A program made the translations under genes and the position numbers. The notes below the pieces were generated by a model. It saw nothing but the letters and a program-made list of their open reading frames with translations. It made no database searches and had not been told where the DNA came from. A DNA stretch of 64,000 bases. Origin: Pomphorhynchus laevis. Its lineage: Eukaryota; Acanthocephala; Palaeacanthocephala; Echinorhynchida; Pomphorhynchidae. The stretch is from the NCBI GenBank assembly GCA_012934845.2, contig WNNJ02001361.1, forward strand, positions 89,964 through 153,963, read 5' to 3'. Below, in pieces: positions 19,601 to 30,299 of this stretch. The number at the start of each line of letters is the position of its first letter. Positions within the stretch are counted from its first letter, which is position 1.

Positions 19601-22600
19601 CTGTTGCTAAATTGTCGCAGCACTAGTTTGATCCTAAATTGATGCGGCAGGTATAATAGTAGTGCACGGATGTGCTGAGTAAACAACGGACGAGGATTGC
19701 TTACGAAATACGGCATTTATACTAAATGGTGTTGCTTGATAGACTGGACTTCGATTCACGACTTTCAGTCAACATGTCACTTCTAGACGACCACTTCAGC
19801 ATCGAAATAATAATTACCCGGACACACTCATCAGTAGAATGTGTTACACACTGGTCGTTTCGGTTGCCCGCGCGACATTGTGTATAAAGGCGTTTCCGAC
19901 ACTTTGCTTTATTTTCTGAAACTTACGCTCTTTACCAGATCGAATTGCTGTGCGAACTATCCTTAAAGACTATGCAGAGGCTGTTGCTAATTGTAGCCGC
20001 ACTCGTTTGATTCTAAATGGATGCAGCAGGTATAATAGTAGTGCACGGATTTGCTGAGTAAACAACGGTCCAGAATTTTTTTACGAAATACGGCATTTAT
20101 ACTAAATAGTGTTGCTTCATTGACTAGACTTCAATTCGCGACTTTCAGTCACCATGACACTTCAAGACGACCACTTCGGCATCGAAATGATGAGTTCTTT
20201 GCAACACTCATCAGTAAAATGTAGTACACACTAGTCGTTTCAGTTGCCTCTTTGACATTGTGAATAAAGGCGTTTCCGACACTGCTTAATTGTCTGAAAC
20301 ATTCGCTCTTAACCAGATCGAATTGATGTGCGGACTATCCTTAAAGACTAGGCAGAGGCTGTTGCTAAATGGTAGACGAACTCGTTGGATTCTAAATGGA
20401 TGCGGCAGTTATAATAGTAGTGCACGGATGTACTGAGTAAACAACCGTCCATGATTATTTACGAAATACGCATTCATGCTAATTGGTGTTGCTTGAAGAC
20501 TGGACATCAATTCACGACTTTCAGTCAACATGTCACTTCTAGACGACCACTTCAGAGTAGGAATGATGAGTACCAGGCAACAATTATCAGTAGAATGAGG
20601 TACACACTAGTCGCTTCTGTTGCCTGTGTGATATTGTGAATAAAGGCGTTTCCGACACTTTGCTTAATTGTCTGAGGCTTACGCTCATAACCAGATCGAA
20701 TTGCTGTGCGGACTATCCTTAAAGACTAAGCAGAGGCTGTTGCTGAATTGTCGCTGCTCTCGTTGCATCCTATATGAATGCGACGATCTACTGATGGATT
20801 CATCAGTAGAATGAGGTACACACTGGTCGTTTCGGTTGCCTGTGTGACATTGTGATTAAAGGCGTTTCCGACACTTTGCTAAATTGTCTGAGGCTTACGC
20901 TCTTAATCAGATCGAATTGCTATGCGAACTATCTTTTAAGAGTAGGCAGAGGCTGTTGCTAAATTGTCGCTGCACTCGTTGGATTATAAATGGATGCAGC
21001 AGGTATAATAGTAGTGCACGGATGTGCTGAGTAAACAACGGTCTAGGATTTCTTACGAAATACGGCATTTGTACTAATTCGTGTTGTAAATGTGCTGAGT
21101 AAACAACGGTTTAGGATTTCTTAAGAAATACGACATTTATACTAAATGGTGTTGCTTGATAGACTGGACTTCAATTTACGACTTTCAGTCACTATGTCAT
21201 TTCTAGACGACCACATCAGCATCGAAATGATGATTACCTGGCAACAATAATCAGTAGAATGAAGTGCACACTAGTCGCTTCTGTTCCCTGTGTGACATTG
21301 GGAATAAAGGCGTTTCCGACACTTTGCTTAAATTCTGAGGCTTACGCCCTTAACCAGATCGAATTGCTGTGCAGATTATTTTTAAGCACTAGGGAGATGT
21401 TGTTGCTGAATTGTCGCTGCACTCGTTGGATCCTAAATGGATGCGGCAGGTATAATAGTAGTGCACGGATGTGCTGAGTAAACAAAGGTCCTGTATTTCT
21501 TACGAAATACGGCATTTATACTGAATGGTGTTGCTTTATAGACTGGACTTCGATTCACGACTTTCAGTCACTATGTCACTTCTAAACGACAACTTCAGCA
21601 TCGAAATTATGGGTACCCGGTAACACTCATCAGTAGAATGAGGTACACACAGGTCGTTTCGGTTGCCCGCGTGACATTGTGAATAAAGGCGTTTTCGACA
21701 CTTTGCTTAATTGTCTGAAACTTACGCTCTTAACCAGATCGAATTGCTGTGCGGAGTATCCTTAAAGACTAGGCAGAGGATGTTGCTAAATTGTCGCTGC
21801 ACTCGTTGCATTTTTAATGGATGCGGCAGGTATAATAGTAGTGCACGGATGTGCTGAGTAAACAACGGTCCTGGATTTCTTACGAAATACGCAATTATAT
21901 CAATTGATGTTGCTTGATAGACTGGAATTTGATCCACGACTTTCAGTCAGCATGTCACTTCTAGACGACAACTTCAGCATCGAAAAGATGATTACCCGGC
22001 AACACTCATCAGTTGAATGAGGTACACACTGGTCGCTTCTGTTGCCTGTCTGACATTGTGAATAAAGCCGTTTCCGACACTTTGCATAATTGTCTGAGGC
22101 TTACGCTCTTAATTAGATCGAATTGATGTACGGACTATCCTGTCAGACTAGGCAGAGGCTGTTGCTAAATTGTAGCCGCACTCGTTGGATTCTTAAATGG
22201 ATGCGGCAGGTATAATAGTTGTGCACGGATGTGCTGAGTAAACAACGGTCCAGGATTTCTTACGAAATACGGCATTTTTACTAAATGGTGTTGCTTGATA
22301 GACTGGACTTCGATTCACGACTTTCAGTCACCATGTCACTTCTAGACGACCACTTCAGCATCGAAATTATGGGTACCCGGTAACACTCATCAGTAGAATG
22401 AGGTACACACTGGTCGTTTCGGTTGCCTGTGTGACATTGTGAATAATGGCGTTTCCGACACTTTGCTTAATTGTCTGAGGCTTACGCTCTTAATCAAATT
22501 GAATTGCTGTGCGGACTATACTTTAAGAATAGGCAGGGGCTGTTGCTGAATTGTCGCTGCACTCGTTGGATCCCAAATGGACGCGGCAGGTATAATATTA

Positions 22601-25600
22601 GTGCACGAATGTGTTGAGTAAACAACGGTCCTGGATTTCTTACGAAATACGGCATTTATACTAAATGGTGTTGCTTCGATAGACTGGACTTCGATTCACG
22701 ACTTTCAGTCACCATGTCATTTCTAGACGACCACATCAACATCAAAATGATGATTACCCGGCAACAATCATCAGTAGAATGAGGCACGCACTAGTCGCTT
22801 CTGTTGCCTGTGTTACATTGTGAATAAAAACTTTTCCGACACTTTGCTAAATTGTCTGAGGCTTAAGCTTTTAACGAGATCAAATTGATGTGCGGACTAT
22901 CCTGTAAGACTAGGCAGAAGCTGTTGCTGAATTGTCGCGGCACTCGTTGGATCCTACATGGATGCGGCAGGTATAATAGTAGTGCACGGATGTGCTGAGT
23001 AAACAACGGTCCAGGATTTCTTTCGAAATACGGCATTTATACTAAATGGTGTTGCTTGATAGACTGGACTTCGATTCACAACTTTCAGTCACGATGTCAC
23101 TTCTAGACGACCACTTCAGCATCGAAATAGTGATTACCCGGCTACACTCATTATTAGAATAAGGTACACACTTGTCGTTTCGGTTGCCAGTGTGACATTG
23201 TTTATAATGGCGTTTCCAAAACTTTGCCAAATTGTCTGAGGCTTACGCTCCTTATCAGATCGAATTGCTGTGCAGACTTTTCTTAAAGACTAGGCAGAGG
23301 CTGTTGCTGAATTGTCGCTGCACTTGTTGGATCCTAAATGGATGCGGCAGGTATAATATTAGTGCACGGATGTGCTGAGTAAACAACAGTAAACAACGGT
23401 CCTGGATTTCTTACAAAATACGGCATTTATACTAAATGGTGTTGCTTGATAGACTTGACTTCAATTAACGACTTTCAGTCACCATGTCACTTTTAGACGA
23501 CCACCTCAGCATCGAAATGATGAGTACTTGGCAACACTTATCAGTAGAATGAGGTACACACTGGTCGTTTCTGTTGCCTGTGTGACGTTGTGAATAAAGG
23601 CGTTTCCGAAACTTTGTTTAATTGTCTGAGTCTTACGCTCTTAATCAGATCGAATTGCTTTGCAGACAATTCCTATATACTAGGCAGAGGCTGTTGCTGA
23701 ATTGTCGCTGCACTAGTCGATCCTCAATGGATGCGGCAGGTATAACAGTAGTGCACGGATGTGCTGAGTAAACAACGGTCCAGGATTTCTTACGAAATAC
23801 GGCATTTATACTAAATGGTTTTGCTTGATAGACTGGACTTCGATTCACGACTTTCAGTTACCATGTCACTTCTTGACGACCACATCAGCATCAAAATGAT
23901 GATCTTCGGCAACAATCATCAGTAGAATGAGGTACACACTAATCGCTTCTGTTACCTTTTGACATTGTGAATAATGGCGTTTCCGACACTTTGCTTAATT
24001 GTCTGAAACTTACAATCTTAACCAGATCGAATTGCTGTGCGGACTATCCTTAAACACTAGGCAGAGGTTGTTTCTGAATTATCGCTGCACTCGTCGGATC
24101 CTTAATCGATGCGGCAGGTATAATAGTAGTGCACGGATGTGCTGAGTGACCAACGGTCCTGGATTTCTTACGAAATACGGCATTTATACTAAATACTGTT
24201 GCTTGATAGACTGAACTTCGATTTACGACTTTCAGACACTATGTCACTTCTAGACGACCACTTCAGCATCGAAATGATGAGTACCCGACAACACTCATCA
24301 GTAGAATGTGGTACACACTGGTCGTTTCGGTTGACTGTGTTTCATTGTGAATAAAGGCGTTTCCGACAATTTGCTTTATTGTCTGATGCTTACGTTCTTA
24401 ACTAGATTGAATTGCTGGGCCGACTATCCTTAAACACTAGGCAGAGGTTGTTGCTGAATTGTCGCTGCACTCGTTGATCCTAAATTGATGCAACAGGTAA
24501 AATAGTAGTGCACGTATGTGATGAGTAAACAACGGTCCAGGATTTCTTAAGAAATACGGCATTTATAGTAAATGGTGTCTCTTGATAGACTGGACTTCGA
24601 TTTACGACATTCAGTCACCATATCACTTCTAGACGTACTTCAGCATCGAAATGATCAGTACCTGGCAACACTTATCAGTAGAATGAGGTACACACTGGTC
24701 GTTTCGGTTGCCTGTGTGACATTGTGAAAAAAGGCGTTCCCGACACTTTGCTTAATTGTCTGAGGCTAACGCTCTTAACCAGATCGAATTGTTGTGCGGA
24801 CCATCCTTAAACGCAAAGTAGAGGTTGTTTCTGAATTGTCGCTGCACTCGTTGGATCTTTAATGGATGCGGCAGGTATAATAGTAGTGCACGGATGTGCA
24901 GAGTAAACAACGGTCCTGGATTTCTTACGAAATACTGCATTTATACTAAATTGTGTTGCTTGATACTGAACTTCAATTCACGACTTTTAGTCACCATGTC
25001 ACTTCTTGACGAATACTTTAGCATCGAAATGATGACTATTCGCAAACACTCATCAGTAGAATGAGGTACACACTGCTCGTGTCGTTTGCCCTCGTGACAT
25101 TGTGAATAAAGGCGTTTCCGACACTTTGCTTAATTGTCTGATGTTTACGCTCTTTACCAGATCGAATTGCTGTGCGGATTATCTTTAAACACTAGGTAGA
25201 GGTTGTTGCTGAATTGTCGCTGCACTTGTTGGTTCCTAAATGAATGTGGCAGGTATAATAGTAGTGCACGGATGTGCTGAGTAAACAACGGTCTAGGATT
25301 TCTTACGAAATACGGCATTTATACTAAATGGTGTTGCTTGATAGACTGGACTTCGATTCACGACTTTCAGTCACCATGTCACTTCTAGACGACCACTTCA
25401 GCATCGAAATGATGAGTATTCGGCAACACTCATCAGTAGAATGAGGTACACACTGGTCGTTTCGGTTGCCTGTGTGACATTGTGAATAAAAGCGTTTCCG
25501 ACACTTTGCTTAATTGTCTGAGGCTTACGCTTTTAACCAGATCGAATTGCTCCGCAGACTATCCTTTAACACTAGGCAGAGTTTGTTGCTGAATTGTCGC

Positions 25601-26030
25601 TGCACCAGTTGTATCCTTAATGGATGCGGCAGGTACTATAGTAGTGCACGGATGTGCTGAGTAAACAACGGTCCAGTATTTCTTACGAAATACGGCATTC
25701 ATACTAAATGGTGTTGCTTGATAGACTGGACTTCAATTCACGACTTTCAGTCACCATGTTACTTCTAGACGACCACTTCAGCATCGAAATGATGAGTACC
25801 CGGCAACACTCATCAGTAGAATGAGGTACACACTGGTCGTTTCGGTTGCCTTTGTGACATTGTGAATAAATGCGTTTCCGACACTTTGCTTAATTGTCTG
25901 AGGCTTACGCTCTTAACCAGATCGAATTGCTGTGCGGACCATCCTTAAACACTAGGCAGAGGTTGTTGCTGAATTGTCGCTGCACTCGTTGGATTTTAAA
26001 TGGATGCGGCAGGTATAATATTAGTGCACG
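13641..26030. repeat. 380-bp satellite array, ~32 copies
   Basis: The unit starts AATGGTGTTGCTTGATAGAC and repeats at 14,021, 14,401, 14,781, 15,161 and 15,541, giving an exact 380-bp period. Copies from 13,641 to about 16,300 are nearly identical. Copies from about 16,300 to 25,300 diverge progressively, with single-base indels. The last two units (about 25,330-26,030) are again close to consensus. One unit near 20,780-20,800 has lost about half its length, and a partial duplication sits near 21,085-21,100. Frames of 60-150 codons within the array follow the repeat period and have no recognisable domain. Every unit carries the three hammerhead strands described at 14,457-14,544. The unit is homologous to the 394-bp repeat at 11.4-12.2 kb. 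Confidence 0.95.
14457..14544 (-). ncRNA. Strand-permuted hammerhead motif (representative satellite copy)
   Basis: Read on the minus strand. Strand B is GGCAACC, GAA, ACGACCA (14,544-14,528). Strand A is UUCUA, CUGAUGA, GUGUUGCC (14,515-14,496). Strand C is UGGUCGU, C, UAGAA (14,469-14,457). Stem I pairs UUCUA/UAGAA. Stem II pairs G-C plus GUUGCC/GGCAAC with one bulged U. Stem III pairs ACGACCA/UGGUCGU, 7 bp. CUGAUGA, GAA, A15.1-U16.1, G10.1-C11.1 and C17 (14,462) are all intact. The order is B-A-C, whereas natural hammerheads are cyclic forms of A-B-C. One copy would need crossing helices. A from one copy with B and C of the next (stem II loop ~331 nt, stem III loop ~60 nt) nests normally. 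Predicted cut: between 14,462 and 14,461, yielding 380-nt monomers. Intact in at least nine copies, including 54.3 kb. Confidence 0.55.
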
Positions 26031-26203
26031 GAAACGCCTTTATTCACAATGTCACACAGGCAACCGAAACGACCAGTGTGTACCTCATTCTACTGATGAG
26101 TGTTGCCGTGTACTCATCATTTTGATGCTGAAGTGTTCGTCTAGAAGTGACATGGTGACTGAAAGTCTTGAATCGGAGTCCAGTCTATCAAGCAACACCA
26201 TTT
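26031..26203 (-). repeat. Inverted partial satellite copy closing the array
   Basis: From 26,031 the satellite continues in the opposite orientation (GAAACGCCTTTATTCACAAT onward) and ends at CAAGCAACACCATT, the exact inverse of the array's left-hand start AATGGTGTTGCTTG. Both outer ends of the array are thus the same unit position in inverted orientation, each against TA microsatellite. Confidence 0.9.
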
Positions 26204-26240
26204 ATTATATATATGTATATATAGATATATATATAGTTAA
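26204..26240. repeat. TA microsatellite at right end of the array
   Basis: Imperfect (TA)n with a few G substitutions, directly after the inverted satellite end. It mirrors the (AT)n at 13,586-13,640. Confidence 0.85.
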
Positions 26241-26267
26241 AAATAAAAAGACACGAAGGAACACAGT

Positions 26268-26302
26268 GTTTTTGAAACGTTTCACCTCGAAGAGCTTTTT
26301 CA
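26268..26302 (-). other. PLE-end hairpin (degenerate hammerhead strand)
   Basis: The minus strand reads ATGAAAAAGCTC, a short loop, then GAGGTGAAACGTTT. It is the same arrangement as other PLE-tail hairpins in the window, with the CUGAUGA core lost. It lies at the 3' side of the PLE remnant at 26.4-27.3 kb. Confidence 0.4.
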
Positions 26303-26399
26303 TTCAATCTAAAAGTCACAATACAGTGTCAATAAATCACATATCACTGAAATAAGATAAAACTATACAGATTAAACAATAGAGAAAAGGAACTTAGTA

Positions 26400-27300
26400 C
26401 ATTTAGCCGACATCGCGCCACTAGTAGATATGGTTATCTGTGTTCACAACAGTTCGTGAATCTGTATGTAATCGTCCGATTTATTGTTGCTCAATTTTTT
26501 TCTATCATATGTATAACTCTTTACTCCTATAACTTAGTATTTTAATTCGTGGTCACACCCTTCCGTTATTGTTTGAGAAGCAACCACGTCGGCTTTTAGC
26601 TTTATTTTAATGTGGTGCTGACGCTTAGTGAGGAGATCTTTGTGCGCGTGCATTGTTTCGCCTACGTATTAAGCGAGGCATATTCTACATAAACCGTGAT
26701 ACAGTAATCCACGTGTCTTGCAGTTTGTACATACTCTCAGGGCGCAAGTGTTTCCTGTAGCTGAGCTTTTGAACGTAGATTTGTATCAATGTCTACACAA
26801 CACCTATATCTTTTATCATTACAACATGATGTATTGTGTTAGCTGTTTTATACTATGGAACACTCGTTACTTCTTTATTTTTACTTCGTATTGATCATTA
26901 GCCTGCTTAACTAATTTAGTTGCATCGTGTTTAAATGTCTTCAGCGCCGGACAGTAATCGACAGTAACCGTGGTGGTTTCAATATTTAATCGAGCGGTAT
27001 TTGTTCGTGGATTTAGTTGTCCCATTCTATGGTTATGCACTCATCGTCTCTGATATCCACGTTTTACGAGCACATTTGTCAGGTGTTCATGTCGTTTAGC
27101 TCGCTGACTACACAAACTCATTATTCTGTGTGTTTCATTTCGTATTGTGTTGGTTTTGACATATTTATGATGACAACTGTTTGTGTCATCAAACAGATGT
27201 GGAAGATTGAGGATATAGTCATCAAACCAAGCGATTAAGGAGGTAAGCGGTGTTTGGGACACAAAGGACTATATAATTGATACTTAACGTCAACTAAATA
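26400..27300 (-). pseudogene. Decayed PLE (RT C-terminus and endonuclease)
   Basis: From the 5' side of the minus strand, 27,262-27,041 reads ILNLPHLFDDTNSCHHKYVK, then NETHRIMSLCSQRAKRHEHL. This resembles the PLE post-palm region with its SCHH..HK block. Further downstream (about 26,690-26,560) a YVGETMHAHKDLLTKRQHHI stretch resembles the R-x11-H part of a GIY-YIG endonuclease. There are many stops and shifts. The lineage differs from the 62-kb PLE and is not identified. The endonuclease reading is less secure than the RT block. Confidence 0.5.
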
Positions 27301-27599
27301 CGGATGTATACGAAGTCACTTCTGAAGCGGGTCTGCTACACGCGACGAAACTTGTCAATGAGCTGATAGATAAATACACTAATCTTCAATTTTTCACTAC
27401 TGATGTTGCACATGGCTTCAAAGTCAACAATGCAGTGACAAGCAGATTTAATATGCTGGCAAAGACGCATATGCAAATCTATCCTTTCCCGGGGCGTCCA
27501 ACTCATTTACCACCTTCTTTTTTCCTTTTCCTGCCAAAGGTTAAATGGAGACTATCTTTATCATGTCAAGTTTTAATCTCTCAAATGTATAGTGACGAG

Positions 27600-27885
27600 T
27601 GAGTGCATATCGCAGTGTTAATTTAGATATGCATGAACTTGACACAGTAAAATATGAGCTGCATTTTGTAGATCCTATAACCCGGGTTCATACACAAAAT
27701 ATAGAATTCTATTGATGCAAACAAAAATGTAGAGCTAAAGCTACGATGAGTGTTCAAACGAAAGAGTTAAATTATTATTTAAGTTAGTGGATGTGGAGAT
27801 ACAATGCTCCTGATGATGTAGAGACAGTTTTTGATTTAATGAAATTGAAGATTTATTCTTTTATCTGCAGGTAGAATAGAATAGT
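27600..27885 (+). pseudogene. Merlin-type DDE transposase, C-terminal remnant
   Basis: The plus strand encodes YELHFVDPITRVHTQNIEFY, then, with one in-frame stop on each side of the next block, KCRAKATMSVQTKELNYYLS and WMWRYNAPDDVETVFDL. The order FVDP.T..HTQ.IE, a basic stretch and L..YL.E.MWR is the signature of the IS1016/ISXO2-like transposase C-terminus used by Merlin DNA transposons. Those catalyse cut-and-paste transposition through terminal inverted repeats. Only the last third is present, and no terminal repeats were identified. Merlin elements are known from schistosomes, which agrees with the flatworm hint. Confidence 0.7.
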
Positions 27886-28186
27886 ATAGTTTTTTTTGTA
27901 GCAAATGTGAACGGAACCTCTTATCTGGGTGTAGATAATACACAAAATTAATATTTTGTTCACTCAAACAAAGCCATGTTAAATATTGAATTTATAATAG
28001 TAAATGTTCGGATTATATGAAAACTTGGAATATAATACAGTAAAATAATCGAAAATGATCTATAATAATATTTAGCTTCTATTATTTTATATACTTTCTA
28101 ATATCTATTAATGCATCTAATATTTCAGAAAACAGAGTATACAAATTGACAAATATAACCCTTTATAGTTTATGTGCATGTCCTAA

Positions 28187-28262
28187 CAAATGTGTTATAT
28201 TAGGTAAAAAATATTAATAAAATTAAATGTGTTATATTAGGTAAAAAATATTAATAAAATTA
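28187..28262. repeat. Two-copy tandem duplication, 37 bp
   Basis: The phrase AATGTGTTATATTAGGTAAA and the following ~17 bp occur twice head to tail without a change, so the duplication is recent. The surroundings (27,886-28,900) are AT-rich with no gene. Confidence 0.85.
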
Positions 28263-28904
28263 CAAAATGCTAAAATTATTTAAAATTTGTTCTTACTAAA
28301 TGCAAATGTTTTTCTAAGTAATACCTATCGTAGTTATTAGTTAATAATGAGTATTTTCAAATGGATAGATTACATACAATGTATATGAAATTTACTATTG
28401 TACGTGACATTTAGTTTAAGAATCTTGTCTACATATTGTCAATTATGTTAACATTTTGTTGTTAATAATATTTTGTATATCTTTCTGATAGAACAAAGTA
28501 AAATTATAATATTAAAATATGAAATGTGTTGAAATTAATACAAATAATTTATTTTGTTAGTTCTAAACAGTTTTTTCAAAAAAATATTTTATACGAAACT
28601 GTAAAAAATTAAAAAGCCTTTAAACCAAACATTTGACTAATATAAAAACAAATCATTAAACATTCTTACGTTAATAGCAACAACAAACATTTGCAAGAGA
28701 ATTTTTACCTTAAAGTTTTGTAGATCTCAAAAATACAACTAAATGTTTTTGGTCTCCAACGCAGTTTCGGAGGTGATATCTTCAAAGTTTATGTGATAAA
28801 CCCACAGGTTTGTTAAACTGAGAATTGAGAAATCAGAACTGTATTGTAGATGTGGACAAGGGTACTTAGTTATAGTATCGAGTTATAGCTAATAACATTC
28901 CGAT

Positions 28905-29215
28905 AAACAAATCGAATCATCAAACTGAGTATATGTACTTTATATTAGGCATTTTATATTAGAATATGTATTCTAATATTGGGTTATAGCTCATAACATT
29001 ATGATAAACAAATCAAATCATCTAACTGAGTCTATGTATTTTATACTATTTATAAATTAAAAATAAAGATAAATAAATAATAAAATAATTATAAATAAAA
29101 AATAATTGTTACATATTGTATAAATCTGATCATCTAACAGAGTCTACGAATTTTATGCTATTTATAAATTATAAATAATGATAAATTAAATAACTACAAG
29201 TAATATGTAATAAAT
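28905..29215 (-). mobile_element. Naiad 3'-end pieces, repeated
   Basis: Three pieces begin with variants of AAATCAAATCATCTAACTGA (about 28,910, 29,010 and 29,125), the inverse of the Naiad 3' terminus, followed by the TTTATAATTA-rich 3' untranslated region. They are short, 5'-truncated copies in the same orientation. The exact ends are uncertain because of low complexity. Confidence 0.5.
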
Positions 29216-29470
29216 ATTTGGACTATGGCGTAGCTAAATAAAAATACTTACTGATAAGTTGTTAAACAGCTTACTAAAATAGATATTAAGTACTTAAGAT
29301 TAAATATCAAGTACTTAAGATTATTTATTATTATATTAAGTACTTAAGTATTAAATTAATATACAAACTTTACACTATTTTTTATTATTTGAAAAGTATA
29401 CATAAAACTATAACATTTATTTTAAATATGTTTATTTAAATATTATATTTATTTGTTTATTAATTAATAG

Positions 29471-29655
29471 AGAGAGTGAAGTAAAATATTTATTTAATCG
29501 AATTTTCAATAGCCTACTGCTATAATCTTCAGGATTAAATGTTACAAAATATTTTTACATTTAGGAGTAAAAATATTTTGTAACATTTACTCCTGAAGAT
29601 TACAGCAGTAGGCTATTGAAAATTCGATTAAATAAATATTTGACTTCACTCTCTC
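29471..29655. repeat. Fold-back element, ~88-bp arms
   Basis: Positions 29,471-29,559 are the reverse complement of 29,567-29,655 with only a few mismatches and a loop of about 7 bp. Each arm contains CTTCAGGA...GCTATTGAAAAT-type sequence, equivalent to the CTGAAGAT-stem-GAAA hairpin seen in the fold-back at 56.6 kb. It looks like two PLE-related ends placed head to head. Confidence 0.85.
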
Positions 29656-29790
29656 CACTAATAAATAATCCAGTATGAGTAAACAATCAATTTATAATAT
29701 TTATTTGTTTATTTTAAATTTGTTTATATATGTTTAAAATATTTATTTTTAAATATTTATGTTTAAATGTTTAATTAAATAAAAATATTG

Positions 29791-30030
29791 ATCAAATTTC
29801 AGTTGAAGCATACTTAAATGTTGTTAGGGCAGTTCCACAATTAATTGTTTCTTTTCATTTGTACTATGGTTGGTATTTTGATACATTTCCAAATATCTCT
29901 TCTACAACTCTTTCTGTCAAAATTCAAGTTTTAATCAACCATTGTAATGTGCCAGAGCGCATTAAAATGTTATCCAATCGTATTGTTACGTATTAATTAA
30001 AAACAAACGTGTCAAATTTCAGTTGAAGCA
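29791..30030. repeat. 221-bp direct repeat, first unit and start of second
   Basis: TCAAATTTCAGTTGAAGCA occurs at 29,791 and again at 30,012. The unit body (29,803-29,968) reappears at 33,701-33,867 in the same orientation. The second unit was therefore split by the LINE that occupies 30,031-33,700. Confidence 0.75.
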
Positions 30031-30299
30031 ATAATCATAATATAACGCTATATTAACGGCAAAATTACGTTATTTATAAAATCAGCAGTGTACGTACTTT
30101 TATGGAGTGTCGGTAAAGTTCATTGTACAATTAAAAATTTACCAAAGCTTTCTGTAGACGACTCGCTATTTTACTTAAATTGAATAATAAAAATAAACAT
30201 TTTCAGATTGATATATAAATTAAAATTATTTGTATGACCGAATAGTATATATTATAAATTAAAGGTCTTGATCAAATTAGCCGTCGACCACAAACATCA

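Noticed and set aside
13641-26030. CRISPR-like array
   Set aside because: Units are contiguous 380-bp repeats without spacers, and the sequence context is eukaryotic.
25894-26355. A 153-codon plus-strand frame at the array's right end, and many 60-99 codon frames in the array
   Set aside because: They are repeat-phase frames spanning satellite sequence and its inverted junction, change with every indel between units, and have no recognisable domain.
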